A DNA stretch of 64,000 bases, from the NCBI RefSeq assembly GCF_024806495.1, contig NZ_JANUFF010000003.1:398015-462014 (forward strand), given 5' to 3'. Position 1 is the first letter of the stretch, and the number at the start of each line of letters is the position of its first letter. The stretch comes from Chryseobacterium sp. JUb7 (GTDB taxonomy: Bacteria; Bacteroidota; Bacteroidia; Flavobacteriales; Weeksellaceae). The translations under genes and the position numbers were made by a program. Shown here piece by piece: positions 52,691-61,449 of this stretch. The notes under the pieces were generated by a model. The model was given only the letters and a program-made list of their open reading frames with translations, had not been told where the DNA came from and made no database searches.

Positions 52691-54808
52691 ATGAGACGGG
52701 AAGTTCAAAATAAAACTCCTCAATTTAACATCACTGAAAAACAGACTGAAGTTTATCCATTTGAAAAAGACGGACTACAGCTGAAATCTTCTTACAAAAA
52801 AGAAGATGTGAAAAATGAAACGTTAACACAAACTTCTCCGGGGATTGCTCCTTATTTAAGAGGCCCGTATTCTACCATGTATGTTCAGAAGCCTTGGACA
52901 GTCCGTCAGTATGCCGGATTTTCAACGGCAGAAGAATCCAATGCTTTTTACAGAAGAAATCTGGCAGCAGGACAGAAAGGTCTTTCAGTGGCATTCGATC
53001 TGGCAACGCACAGGGGTTATGATTCAGATCACGGAAGAGTGGTAGGAGATGTTGGGAAAGCTGGAGTTGCTATCGATTCTGTGGAGGATATGAAGATTCT
53101 GTTTAATGAGATTCCATTAGATCAGATTTCGGTGTCAATGACTATGAATGGGGCCGTTTTACCGATTTTATCTTTCTACATTGTTGCTGCAGAAGAGCAG
53201 GGTGTTTCTCAGGAATTGCTTTCAGGAACGATTCAGAATGACATTCTGAAAGAATTCATGGTGAGAAATACCTATATCTATCCACCGGCACCTTCCATGA
53301 AGATTATTGCTGATATTTTTGAATATACTTCTAAGAATATCCCGAAGTTCAATTCAATTTCGATTTCAGGATACCACATGCAGGAAGCAGGAGCGACTCC
53401 GGTCCTGGAAATGGCATATACGCTGGCAGACGGTCTTGAATATGTGAGAACAGGGATAAAAGCAGGGATGAATGTTGATGATTTTGCCCCTAGATTATCG
53501 TTTTTCTGGGCCATTGGAATGAATCATTTCATGGAAATTGCAAAAATGAGAGCGGCAAGATATATCTGGGCTGAGCTTTTAAAGCAATTCAATCCTCAGA
53601 ATCCAAAATCTTTAGCATTAAGAACGCATTCTCAAACATCAGGATGGTCTTTAACGGAGCAGGAACCATTTAATAATATTACCAGAACGGCTATTGAGGC
53701 TTTATCTTCTGCTTTAGGAGGAACTCAGTCTCTTCATACGAATGCTTTGGATGAAGCGATTGCCTTGCCTACAGATTATTCAGCGAAAATTGCCAGAAAT
53801 ACTCAGATTATCCTTCAGCAGGAAAGTGGTATTTGTGATGTTGTAGATCCGATGGGCGGAAGCAATCTTGTGGAAAGTCTTACGCAGCAGATGATCGAAG
53901 AAGCGATGAAATACATCGATGAGGTAGAGCAGGAAGGCGGAATGACAAAAGCTATTGAAGCCGGAATTCCAAAAATGAGAATTGAGGAAGCAGCAGCAAG
54001 AAAGCAGGCTAAAATTGATAGTGGTGAAGAGTTTATTATCGGAGTCAATTCTTTTAAATCAGATTTAAAACAGGATCAGATTGAGATTCTGGATATTGAT
54101 AATACAGAAGTTCGAAGAAAACAAATCGAAAGATTAGACTCTATAAAATTAAATAGAAATACCGAAGCGGTAAACCAAATTCTGGATGAAATCCGTGAAA
54201 GTGCAAAGTCTGGAAAAGGAAATCTTCTGGCATTGTGTATCGAAGCAGCCCGCAGAAGAGTCACGCTGGGAGAAATGAGTGATGCCATGGAAGAAAGTTT
54301 CGGCAGGTATAAAGCTAATATCAGAACAATTTCTGGAGTATATGCGATGAATGCAGGAAAAAATGAATATTTCGAAAAAGCCCTGAATCTGACTCAGAAA
54401 TTTGAGGAAGAAGAAGGCCGCCGTCCAAGATTGATGGTTGCAAAAATGGGACAGGACGGGCATGACAGAGGGGCCAAAGTAGTAGCAACGGCATTTGCCG
54501 ATATGGGATTTGATGTAGATGTTGCCCCATTATTCCAGACTCCGGAAGAAGTGGCAAAACAGGCGGTGGAAAATGATATTCATATTTTAGGGGTTTCTTC
54601 TTTAGCGGCCGGTCATAAAACACTGGTTCCGCAAGTGGTTGAAGAATTGAAGAAACTAGGTGCCGACGATATTACCATCGTTGTCGGTGGAGTAATTCCT
54701 CAGCAGGATTATGAGTTTTTATATGCCAACGGAGCTGATTTTATTTTCGGCCCCGGAACAAACCTTCCTAAGTGTGCTGTAGATATTTTAGAGAAATTTT
54801 TAAACTAA
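52691..54808 (+). CDS. scpA: Methylmalonyl-CoA mutase large (catalytic) subunit
   Basis: 705 residues. B12-dependent isomerisation of methylmalonyl-CoA and succinyl-CoA. N-terminal barrel starts [37 protein letters not shown], and has [31 protein letters not shown] and [24 protein letters not shown]. Cobalamin-binding domain (about residues 560-705) with the B12 His in [26 protein letters not shown] (about 591), then [20 protein letters not shown] and [12 protein letters not shown]. Length is that of the alpha (MutB/ScpA) subunit. A small subunit gene is not adjacent, unlike usual. Confidence 0.93.
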   Translation: MRREVQNKTPQFNITEKQTEVYPFEKDGLQLKSSYKKEDVKNETLTQTSPGIAPYLRGPYSTMYVQKPWTVRQYAGFSTAEESNAFYRRNLAAGQKGLSVAFDLATHRGYDSDHGRVVGDVGKAGVAIDSVEDMKILFNEIPLDQISVSMTMNGAVLPILSFYIVAAEEQGVSQELLSGTIQNDILKEFMVRNTYIYPPAPSMKIIADIFEYTSKNIPKFNSISISGYHMQEAGATPVLEMAYTLADGLEYVRTGIKAGMNVDDFAPRLSFFWAIGMNHFMEIAKMRAARYIWAELLKQFNPQNPKSLALRTHSQTSGWSLTEQEPFNNITRTAIEALSSALGGTQSLHTNALDEAIALPTDYSAKIARNTQIILQQESGICDVVDPMGGSNLVESLTQQMIEEAMKYIDEVEQEGGMTKAIEAGIPKMRIEEAAARKQAKIDSGEEFIIGVNSFKSDLKQDQIEILDIDNTEVRRKQIERLDSIKLNRNTEAVNQILDEIRESAKSGKGNLLALCIEAARRRVTLGEMSDAMEESFGRYKANIRTISGVYAMNAGKNEYFEKALNLTQKFEEEEGRRPRLMVAKMGQDGHDRGAKVVATAFADMGFDVDVAPLFQTPEEVAKQAVENDIHILGVSSLAAGHKTLVPQVVEELKKLGADDITIVVGGVIPQQDYEFLYANGADFIFGPGTNLPKCAVDILEKFLN

Positions 54809-54874
54809 ATTAATCTTTTTAACGAATAAATTGCATGGCATTTGTACTGTAGACCATAACCAAAACAAAATATT

Positions 54875-55366
54875 ATGGCTTATACAGTAGTTTCAGTATT
54901 TCCACAAACTGTAGACACAGAGGAAATAAAAAAAGATTTAAGAGAAAAAGGTTTTAGTGAAGCAAATATTATTGTTTCAAAATCAAATGTTGAAGCAGGG
55001 CTCAACCATTATCAGGAAGACGAAAAAACAAGAGGATTCTTTGATTATGTCTTTGCCCACGATGCAGAAATGTTGGATGCTTACAGAACACACAGCGTAG
55101 GAAAAAATAATGTTGTTGTATATACTGATGATCTTGATAAGGCCAGATTGGCAAAATCTGTTCTTAATGAAAAAGGTGCTCTTGAAGTATACAGAAAACC
55201 ATCAGATCAGCAGAAAGATATTCCTGAGGGGATGACTGAGCAGGAATATGACGGTATTATCGCAAAGGCGAAACACAATATTTATTTTCTTGATCCGGAA
55301 AGAACCTATAGCCCAAACAGCAGAGGAATGGGAGATACAATGGATGATTTGGGATCCAAGGATTAA
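54875..55366 (+). CDS. Cytoplasmic protein resembling general-stress-protein domain
   Basis: 163 residues, no signal peptide. N-terminal ~80 residues form a ferredoxin-like repeat: TVVSVFPQTVDTEEIKKDLREKGFSEANIIVSKS, then YVFAHDAEMLDAYRTHSVGKNNVVVYTDDLDKARLAKSVLNEKGA, a strand-helix-strand pattern found in heat-induced/general-stress YflT-like proteins. The C-terminal 60 residues are hydrophilic and charged, ending MGDTMDDLGSKD. Single unit with a terminator. Stress role is inferred. Confidence 0.6.
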   Translation: MAYTVVSVFPQTVDTEEIKKDLREKGFSEANIIVSKSNVEAGLNHYQEDEKTRGFFDYVFAHDAEMLDAYRTHSVGKNNVVVYTDDLDKARLAKSVLNEKGALEVYRKPSDQQKDIPEGMTEQEYDGIIAKAKHNIYFLDPERTYSPNSRGMGDTMDDLGSKD

Positions 55367-55387
55367 AAATAATTTCCAGTTGAAATA

Positions 55388-55418
55388 AAAACGACCATCA
55401 ATCTGATGGTCGTTTTGT
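55388..55418. terminator. Bidirectional terminator
   Basis: AAAACGACCATCA (55388-55400) / TGATGGTCGTTTT (55404-55416): a long stem with a 3-base loop, A-rich on one side and T-rich on the other, serving the stress-like gene and the convergent ABC permease. Confidence 0.85.
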
Positions 55419-55422
55419 TATA

Positions 55423-56583
55423 TTAGATTTTCCATGACCTTATCAGCCATCGGTAGATCAGTTCTTTTACAAAGAAATAAACCAATATCGGAATGACAAC
55501 AATAGCCAGCCAAAGCAACGGATTGATATAAGCAGATAATAATCCGTTGGAAACACTTGATTTTGCTACAAAATATTGCCCGGCAGCAATTAAGCCCAAA
55601 CTTAACGTCAAAACAATCATTAAATTGATGCTGAAACGTCTGCTGATATCGCTTACCATCTTTTTAGGAGAATAACCCAGACTGTTTTTAATAGAAACTT
55701 CTTCCTGTGTTTCCAGAAACTGGATTTTAATGAAGCTTACAATAATATAAAGGCAAAGAGCAAAAATGAAAATCCCCAGAACTGCAATTACTTTTAAAAC
55801 AAGAAACAGTTTAGATTTGATCTTCGCAGAGCGCAGACTTTCCTGATTGGATTCATAATTGTTTTCTTTCATTTTAGCGATCAAACCTTCATCACCGGAA
55901 TCTTTGACCTGTACCAAAACTCTGTTGTAGATTTTTGGCTGGTTGGCCAATTCAGGTTTTGCAGCTAAATTCAGAGAATCAAGAAATTTTTTCGGAATCA
56001 GAACAGAATGAATTCTATCCGAAAGCCCTACCATTCGTCCTTTATAGCTTTTATTCTCTTTGTTGACAACAATATTGATGTTTACATCAATTTTTTTTGC
56101 AAAATCTTCCGAAATCTGCGGCAGACCTTGGTTTAAAGCAAATCCGTAATTATAAAGATTCAGATATTCTCTTGAAATAATAATCGGAATTTCATCACCT
56201 CTTACCTGGAAATCTTCCTCAGTTAAAGGAACGTCAATGGCTTTGATATCAACACCTTCAAAATAAAGATCCGTGTAAAAAGGAATAAAATCTCCCCCAT
56301 TGGCAGATGCTTTAAATTCGTTGGCTGAGAAAGGATAAATGCTCTTTACTTCTTCCCATTGTTTCAGCTTTGCAATATCATTTTCATTAAACCCGAGAAG
56401 CTCTTTTCTTCCAATATTATCAGGCGTAATTTTCTTGCTGAAAGTCAGCCAGTAATTACTGTCACTGCTTTTACTTCCAAAAAGCCTGTTGGCATTTTCA
56501 TACAACTGCAGACAGGAAAGCACTAAAATAAATGCTATAAATAATCCTGCATACAATATCATTGAATTAAAAATTTTCTTCAT
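55423..56583 (-). CDS. ABC transporter permease, FtsX/MacB-like
   Basis: 386 residues, transcribed last in a three-gene leftward operon. One membrane span near the N-terminus (MILYAGLFIAFILVLSCLQLY), a large extracytoplasmic domain (about residues 30-260), then three C-terminal spans with FIFALCLYIIVSFIKIQFLETQEEVSIKNSLGYSPKKMVSDI, the FtsX-family conserved loop (E-x-S-I-x-x-x-L-G). This is a type VII/MacB-FtsX-like permease. It lies 5 bases after the ATPase gene. The substrate is unknown; FtsX-type permeases often act mechanically rather than as transporters. Confidence 0.82.
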   Translation of the reverse strand: MKKIFNSMILYAGLFIAFILVLSCLQLYENANRLFGSKSSDSNYWLTFSKKITPDNIGRKELLGFNENDIAKLKQWEEVKSIYPFSANEFKASANGGDFIPFYTDLYFEGVDIKAIDVPLTEEDFQVRGDEIPIIISREYLNLYNYGFALNQGLPQISEDFAKKIDVNINIVVNKENKSYKGRMVGLSDRIHSVLIPKKFLDSLNLAAKPELANQPKIYNRVLVQVKDSGDEGLIAKMKENNYESNQESLRSAKIKSKLFLVLKVIAVLGIFIFALCLYIIVSFIKIQFLETQEEVSIKNSLGYSPKKMVSDISRRFSINLMIVLTLSLGLIAAGQYFVAKSSVSNGLLSAYINPLLWLAIVVIPILVYFFVKELIYRWLIRSWKI

Positions 56584-56588
56584 ACGCT

Positions 56589-57236
56589 TTATAAATGAAG
56601 AATTTGGTATTCATGCTCAAAAGGGAATTCATTCAGTTCAAAAAATATCACTGAGCTTCCGCTTTCCTGAGACACTTCGTTAATGAGTGAAAACGCAATT
56701 TTTTTGTTGTTTAAATCCAGATGACTGAAACATTCATCATAGATCAGAAAATGAGTAGGATTTACTAAACTTCTTACAATAGCGCTTCTCTGTCTTTCAC
56801 CATACGAACAGTTTTCCGCTTTTTTATGAAGCAGATTTTCTATTCCTAATCTTGTTGCATACTCTTCCATTTTAGGAATGAATTTTTTTCGGTCTTTATT
56901 AAAAACCCGAAGCAGTATATTCTCAGAAATTGTAAGATTTTTAATCAGTCTTACATCCTGAAAAAGTAAGCTCACGCCGTCTTTTCTATTCTCTACAATT
57001 TTTTCGAGATGAAGTTTTTTTACAACCTGTTGGTCATATTTTATATCTCCGTCATATTGAAAGTGGGTACCGAGAATAGCGGTAGCCAGTGTAGATTTTC
57101 CACTCCCGGAAGGGGCGACAATCAGGAATTTATTCCCTTTCCGGAAAGAGATATTCTTTTTCCAGATCTCAGATTGCTCGATATTTCTGGGAGTGAAATA
57201 TTTAGGTGAAATATTTTCTAAAACAATATTATCCAT
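56589..57236 (-). CDS. ABC ATPase, FtsE/MacB-like, divergent
   Basis: 215 residues. Walker A APSGSGKST (about residues 41-49); signature NCSYGERQRSAIVRSLVNP (about 138-156, S-Y-G-E in place of S-G-G-Q); Walker B FLIYDECFSHLDLN (about 158-171) with the catalytic Glu. Where the H-loop His is expected after the D-loop (about 190-200) the sequence is VIFFELNEFPF with no His, unusual for an active ABC ATPase. Its start overlaps the lipoprotein gene by eight bases, and it is followed by its FtsX-like permease, so these three form one operon. Confidence 0.8.
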   Translation of the reverse strand: MDNIVLENISPKYFTPRNIEQSEIWKKNISFRKGNKFLIVAPSGSGKSTLATAILGTHFQYDGDIKYDQQVVKKLHLEKIVENRKDGVSLLFQDVRLIKNLTISENILLRVFNKDRKKFIPKMEEYATRLGIENLLHKKAENCSYGERQRSAIVRSLVNPTHFLIYDECFSHLDLNNKKIAFSLINEVSQESGSSVIFFELNEFPFEHEYQILHL

Positions 57237-58677
57237 TCATTATTAAATAATACAGTGCGTTTTCATCTTTTTTATCTAAAGTGAATACGGTTTTTGAAAC
57301 CAGATTTCCTCCTTCCTCTTTAGATTCATTAACCATATCTACAACTTTTACACTCGCTTTTTCTCTCTGATTATAGTCATTTCCATCAGACCATGAATAA
57401 GCTGTGATTCCGGATTTTTTATCAAGCTTGGCATTTTTTCCGGCTTTCTTGTTCTGAAACTGATAAATCACATTGTTGTCATCAGAGAAAATTACCTGAT
57501 TGTCACCAATCATATATTTTTTGCTGGCACCTAGCGGTCCTTGTAATAATGAAGTAATATTATCTTTTTTCTTTGGATTAAATCCTAAAACAACAGCATT
57601 GTTAGCTCTGTAATATTCCAAAGAATCAGCAGGATTAGCCTTAAAGTCTACAAAAGCATAATCACCTGTGAAAGTAGATGTAATGTCTTCCAGTGTTTTG
57701 TTGGTAGAAGCTAAATAATGGTTAACCGTAGCTTCAAAACCTGCTTCTTTTACCAGATATCTCATGAAATCTAAGCTGAAGAATCCGATCGTGAAAGATT
57801 TGGCATTATCCAATTCTACATTTTTTACAAGATCATAATCTACCTTGTTTTTGTCGTAATATTTTTCAACCACTTTCTTCATATCTGCATTAAAGAAAGT
57901 TTTCGTATCCATTTCAGCTTTTCCTTTATCAAAATTGAAATCAAAACCTACTCCGGAATCTTTAATTAGTTTATTCACAGCAAGAGTTTCGATATATCCT
58001 TTGGATGCATAACTCGCTACGGCAGCAAGATTTATCCATCCACTGATGTCTTTATTGTCTACCAAAGATTGATTGACCTGGTCTTTAATTGCTGCATTAG
58101 TTGTTCCTTTTCTTCCCCAGAAATCTGTGAAATATTTTTCATTAAGCTTTGCGGATGGCTCAGGAGTATTGTAAGAATTGTATCCTGCATAAGGGTTGTA
58201 TGACTTTTCGCTGGAAACAATAGCCATGTCTCCTTTGATGCTTCCTGTTAATTTTCCGTCAGCATAGATGTAATCTTTTTTGTCAACGGTAATTTTACTT
58301 TTTGTAAGATCAGACATACTTTTCTGGAACTTCGCTTTGTCGCTGATCCAGAAAAAAGCTTTTGCATCAGGATCTGAAGTAGATTTTCCCTGATCAATAA
58401 TAAAATAAAGAGGCTTATCTGTATCGATACCCGATTCTTGTGGTTTGTTTACCAGTTGCAGAAAAAATTTTTCATCCTCTTTCAGATCTTTTTTTTCCTT
58501 TAAAATTTTGTCGACAGGAATTTTGCCGGAAATTGTTTTCAGATTCACTCTTGACAACCCTAAGGTAGCATCTGTAGTGTACGTTAAAACTTCGTCATTA
58601 TTCTTGTTGGAATTACAGGAAAAAAGAATGGCCAATGTAAATACGTAAAATAACGATTTCATTAAAGTGTTTTTCAT
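57229..58677 (-). CDS. DUF4836-like lipoprotein
   Basis: 482 residues. Lipoprotein signal: hydrophobic SLFYVFTLAILFSC with Cys about residue 21 then NSNKNNDE. The mature part is mixed, with repeats of DNKDISGWINLAAVASYASKGYIETLAVNK, FNADMKKVVEKYYDKNKVDYDLVKNVE and SFTIGFFSLDFMRYLVKEAGFEATVNHYL, resembling DUF4836 proteins of Bacteroidota (unknown function, outer-membrane or periplasmic lipoproteins). It leads the operon: its 3' end overlaps the ATPase start by eight bases. The lipoprotein-ATPase-permease order suggests a machine acting on an envelope substrate. Confidence 0.65.
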   Translation of the reverse strand: MKNTLMKSLFYVFTLAILFSCNSNKNNDEVLTYTTDATLGLSRVNLKTISGKIPVDKILKEKKDLKEDEKFFLQLVNKPQESGIDTDKPLYFIIDQGKSTSDPDAKAFFWISDKAKFQKSMSDLTKSKITVDKKDYIYADGKLTGSIKGDMAIVSSEKSYNPYAGYNSYNTPEPSAKLNEKYFTDFWGRKGTTNAAIKDQVNQSLVDNKDISGWINLAAVASYASKGYIETLAVNKLIKDSGVGFDFNFDKGKAEMDTKTFFNADMKKVVEKYYDKNKVDYDLVKNVELDNAKSFTIGFFSLDFMRYLVKEAGFEATVNHYLASTNKTLEDITSTFTGDYAFVDFKANPADSLEYYRANNAVVLGFNPKKKDNITSLLQGPLGASKKYMIGDNQVIFSDDNNVIYQFQNKKAGKNAKLDKKSGITAYSWSDGNDYNQREKASVKVVDMVNESKEEGGNLVSKTVFTLDKKDENALYYLIMNG

Positions 58678-58781
58678 AATTATTTAGTATAAGAAAGCAA
58701 ATATAGCATTTTGTCTTGAATGACAACCAATTGGAAAAAAATAGAAATCAATAAAAAAGTTTTCATTTTAAGAAAAATTTA

Positions 58782-58789
58782 TATATTTG
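58782..58789 (+). promoter_or_regulatory. -7 box of the 58.8 kb small transcript
   Basis: TATATTTG followed by CA, an exact match. TTTTCATT at the expected -33 distance is a weak match. Predicted start about 58795. Confidence 0.5.
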
Positions 58790-58794
58790 CACCA

Positions 58795-58965
58795 GAAAAT
58801 AAAGTTTAACCATTTAAAAAAACAACGAAGCAATGTTCAAATTCAATCTACATTCAACAGTAGGATTGCCTTTTGCAAAGGCGAGGCTTCGTGGTATGGT
58901 ACATTCTTAGAATAATAGTATAATGATATATCAAAACCCGAAGTCGTAGAGATTTCGGGTTTTTT
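58795..58965 (+). ncRNA. Structured short transcript with 25-codon frame
   Basis: The stretch from the -7 box to the terminator at 58934-58963 is about 170 bases. ACGAAGC (58825-58831) pairs with GCTTCGT (58886-58892), enclosing a hairpin GCCTTT-TGC-AAAGGC (58868-58882). The paired stretch includes the start codon region of the small frame at 58833. It may be a regulatory RNA or a leader-peptide RNA. No gene follows on the plus strand before 59287. Class unknown to me. Confidence 0.5.
58833..58910 (+). CDS. Possible 25-residue leader or small peptide
   Basis: ATG at 58833, stop TAG at 58908. It encodes 25 residues beginning MFKFNLHSTVGLPFAKARL and ending RGMVHS. Too short to be certain and overlapped by stem structure. 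It sits between a promoter and a terminator, so it is either a translated leader or chance. Confidence 0.35.
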   Translation: MFKFNLHSTVGLPFAKARLRGMVHS

Positions 58966-58966
58966 A
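58934..58966 (+). terminator. Intrinsic terminator of the small transcript
   Basis: AAACCCGAAGTC (58934-58945) / GATTTCGGGTTT (58951-58962, one G-U) with loop GTAGA and TTTTTT. Confidence 0.85.
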
Positions 58967-59050
58967 TTGCGCAATATTTCAAAACTCAAATCAAGTTTTC
59001 CCGAAATCTTTTTTTATAAAATTTAGGAGCTTATCCGAAGAGTAGTTTTT

Positions 59051-59132
59051 AGGAGCTGTTTCCCGCTATCCACTGTATCTTTTTTATTACGGCCGCAACA
59101 AAAAAGGATGCCGTTTCTATCGGGGCTAGGAG
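59051..59132. repeat. Probable dispersed intergenic repeat unit
   Basis: An 82-base segment from AGGAGCTGTTTCCCGCTATCC (as 59051-59071; key part CCCGCTATCC) to CTATCGGGGCTAGG (59117-59130). The internal 'CTTTTTT...AAAAAAGG' arms (59088-59106) pair, and GAGCTGTTTCCCG pairs loosely with CGGGGCTAGG. I recall this unit as common between genes in Chryseobacterium and relatives; a genome search would settle it. Confidence 0.55.
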
Positions 59133-59149
59133 AAGGTTACCGCTAAACG

Positions 59150-59182
59150 AAACCTCATAGGTTTCAAAAATCTATGAGGTTT
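59150..59182. repeat. Palindrome sharing a 19-base core with 13.8 kb repeat
   Basis: AAACCTCATAG (59150-59160) pairs perfectly with CTATGAGGTTT (59172-59182). The segment 59159-59177 is identical to 13769-13787. Confidence 0.75.
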
Positions 59183-59286
59183 AAATAGAAAGTCAACTAA
59201 AAGTTAAGTTGATAAAGATTTAATACAAAAATACAGTTTCAGAAAATCTGAAATCTGATGTCTTGTATCTAAGATCTAATTAATAA

Positions 59287-60036
59287 ATGGAAAAAGATAA
59301 CCTTCTGTTTTCAAGATTGAGAAATCTGAGAAGCAGAAAAAGAGCAATTAAAAAAGATGTAGAAAAACAGATCAGGAAAAAGTATAAGCGTAGTAGCAGG
59401 CTTTGGAAATTAAGAAGGGAAATTCCGTTGCTTCCTTTAGAAAAGCCTTATCAGAAGGGATTTGTAAGATCCTTTGTGGTAAGAGATGAAGTGATGAGAA
59501 CAAAAGACGGAGAATTTTTCAACAGCATTTTGAATAAAATCAACACGAAAATGTATTCTGAAACCCGAAAGTTCTTAAAAAAGAAAAGAAAATCCGGACG
59601 AAGAATTTATGTTGAGAGAGAACAAAAAATGGCCAGCCTTTCAACCTATCAGTGGAATGATCCAAAATTGGGATTGACGGCTAGAGACAGACAGTATTTT
59701 CTGAAAAGAGAAGAGTATTGCCCCATCAGAAAAGCAACAAATATCTACTACGAATTTATTGAACCATGGAGGTTTGTATTGAGGGTAAAGCCTTATATGA
59801 TCACTCATTATAAACCTTTAGACTCAGATTTGGAAAAAGAAATTGATGAACTCGATTATTTTTTAAGTCAGTATAAAGTGGCGGGAATTATTCATAAAAC
59901 GATTTATGGAAAACGCAATCCATGGAAAGAAAAATACAAGCGTGATCAGAAGAAAAGCAGAAAATGCTTTCACTACAATGGGTCTGCAACAGAGATTGCA
60001 GAAAATTCAGAGGACGAAAATGTCCTGAAATTTTAA
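59287..60036 (+). CDS. Basic protein of unknown function, first gene of rtcB-prfH operon
   Basis: 249 residues, no signal peptide and no recognised domain. Very basic: the first ~50 residues contain about 20 Lys/Arg (SRLRNLRSRKRAIKK, KKYKRSSRLWKLRRE), and the C-terminal part again (KRNPWKEKYKRDQKKSRK). The middle holds a mixed alpha/beta stretch (EYCPIRKATNIYYEFIEPWRFVLRVKPYMITHYKPL). It looks like an RNA-binding protein. It ends 10 bases before rtcB on the same strand, so it is probably the first cistron of the repair operon. Function unknown; I would not assign one from sequence alone. Confidence 0.55.
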   Translation: MEKDNLLFSRLRNLRSRKRAIKKDVEKQIRKKYKRSSRLWKLRREIPLLPLEKPYQKGFVRSFVVRDEVMRTKDGEFFNSILNKINTKMYSETRKFLKKKRKSGRRIYVEREQKMASLSTYQWNDPKLGLTARDRQYFLKREEYCPIRKATNIYYEFIEPWRFVLRVKPYMITHYKPLDSDLEKEIDELDYFLSQYKVAGIIHKTIYGKRNPWKEKYKRDQKKSRKCFHYNGSATEIAENSEDENVLKF

Positions 60037-60046
60037 AACAGAAACA

Positions 60047-61438
60047 ATGGGAAATTTAAAACTTAAAGGTAAAGATATATTAAAAATAGGCTATCCAAAT
60101 AATCAGAGTGTCAATATTGCTTTGGAAGTCATGAAAAGAAATTTTGCAACGAAAAATATTCATCATGTAAAATCTCTTTTAAAAGAAATTCTGACTAATC
60201 CGCAACAATTCGAAAATGATTTAACGTTCGGACAAATTGCAGAAGCTTTGCTTTCATCAAAGAAAACAGAAAAAAGATTGCTCAATACAAACAGAGCGAC
60301 GTTCAATATTTTTGGGAATAATATTTCAGAGGAAGCAAAAAACCAGTTGTACACGGCTTTAAAACTTCCAATTTCGACGCAGGGCGCTTTAATGCCCGAT
60401 GCGCATAGCGGTTACGGGCTTCCGATCGGTGGAGTTCTGGCGGTAGAAAATGCCGTGATTCCTTATGGGGTCGGTATGGATATAGGCTGTAGAATGTCAC
60501 TCAGTATTTTGGATACTCCGGTTTCATATCTTGACGGAGCGAGAGATAAATATGAAAAAGCTCTTGCTGAGCATACCAAATTCGGAATGTACGAAACGCA
60601 TAAATCTCATGTCGAACACGAAATTTTCGACAGGGATACTTTTGATCTGATTCCGATTTTGAGAAGATTAAAAGGAAAAGCGATCAAACAAATGGGTAGT
60701 TCCGGAGGTGGAAATCACTTCGTAGAATTCGGAGAGGTTGAAATTACAGAAGAAGATGTACAGATCGGACTTCCAAAAGGAAAATATCTCGGAATATTAT
60801 CACACAGCGGTTCGCGTGGTTTGGGTGCAGAAATCGCACAATATTATTCAAGAGTGGCAACAGAGCAGTGTCCGTTGCCAAAAGAGGCGCAGCAATTTGC
60901 GTGGCTGGATTTGAGTACACATCTCGGTTTAGAATATTGGACCGCCATGAATTTAGCCGGAGATTATGCTTCAGCCTGTCATGATGATATTCACCGAAGA
61001 TTGGTAAAAGCGGTTGGAGGACGAGTAAAAGCCAGAATCGAAAACCATCACAATTTTGCATGGAAGGAAATTCACAATGGAAAAGAAGTGATTGTCCACA
61101 GAAAAGGAGCCACTCCTGCCAATGAAAATGAATTGGGAATGATTCCCGGTTCAATGACGGCAAAAGGATTCATTGTTCGTGGAAAAGGAAATCCGGATTC
61201 TTTGAATTCGGCTTCACACGGAGCCGGAAGAGCTCATTCGAGAGGAGAATGCAGAAATCTTTTCACTCAAAATGATATTAAAAAGGAATTAAAACTCAAG
61301 AATGTCACGTTGATGGGTGGAAATACCGAAGAAGCACCCATGGCGTACAAAGATATCAACGAGGTGATGAATGCCCAAAGTGAATTGGTCGATATCCTTG
61401 GAACTTTTCAGCCTAGAATTGTAAGAATGGATAGGTAA
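60047..61438 (+). CDS. rtcB: RtcB-family RNA ligase
   Basis: 463 residues. RtcB joins RNA ends 2',3'-cyclic-phosphate/3'-phosphate to 5'-OH using GTP and manganese. Full motif set: MPDAHSGYGLPIGG (about residues 116-129), VGMDIGCRM (Cys148 is a metal ligand), GGGNHFVEFGEV (His224), LSHSGSRGLGAEIA (His253), NHHNFAWKE (His334-335), VHRKGATPA (351-358), GMIPGSM and SASHGAGRAHSR with His391, the residue guanylylated in the family. Its operon includes prfH, not archease, which marks it as the PrfH-associated (RtcB2-like) type. Confidence 0.95.
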   Translation: MGNLKLKGKDILKIGYPNNQSVNIALEVMKRNFATKNIHHVKSLLKEILTNPQQFENDLTFGQIAEALLSSKKTEKRLLNTNRATFNIFGNNISEEAKNQLYTALKLPISTQGALMPDAHSGYGLPIGGVLAVENAVIPYGVGMDIGCRMSLSILDTPVSYLDGARDKYEKALAEHTKFGMYETHKSHVEHEIFDRDTFDLIPILRRLKGKAIKQMGSSGGGNHFVEFGEVEITEEDVQIGLPKGKYLGILSHSGSRGLGAEIAQYYSRVATEQCPLPKEAQQFAWLDLSTHLGLEYWTAMNLAGDYASACHDDIHRRLVKAVGGRVKARIENHHNFAWKEIHNGKEVIVHRKGATPANENELGMIPGSMTAKGFIVRGKGNPDSLNSASHGAGRAHSRGECRNLFTQNDIKKELKLKNVTLMGGNTEEAPMAYKDINEVMNAQSELVDILGTFQPRIVRMDR

Positions 61439-61449
61439 ATGAGTTGAAA

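Noticed and set aside
58982..59286. tRNA or rRNA gene in the gap before the repair operon
   Set aside because: No cloverleaf, CCA or T-loop GTTCGA pattern; the region is explained by the repeats.
60744..61163. 139-codon frame opposite rtcB
   Set aside because: Antisense shadow within a strongly conserved coding region.
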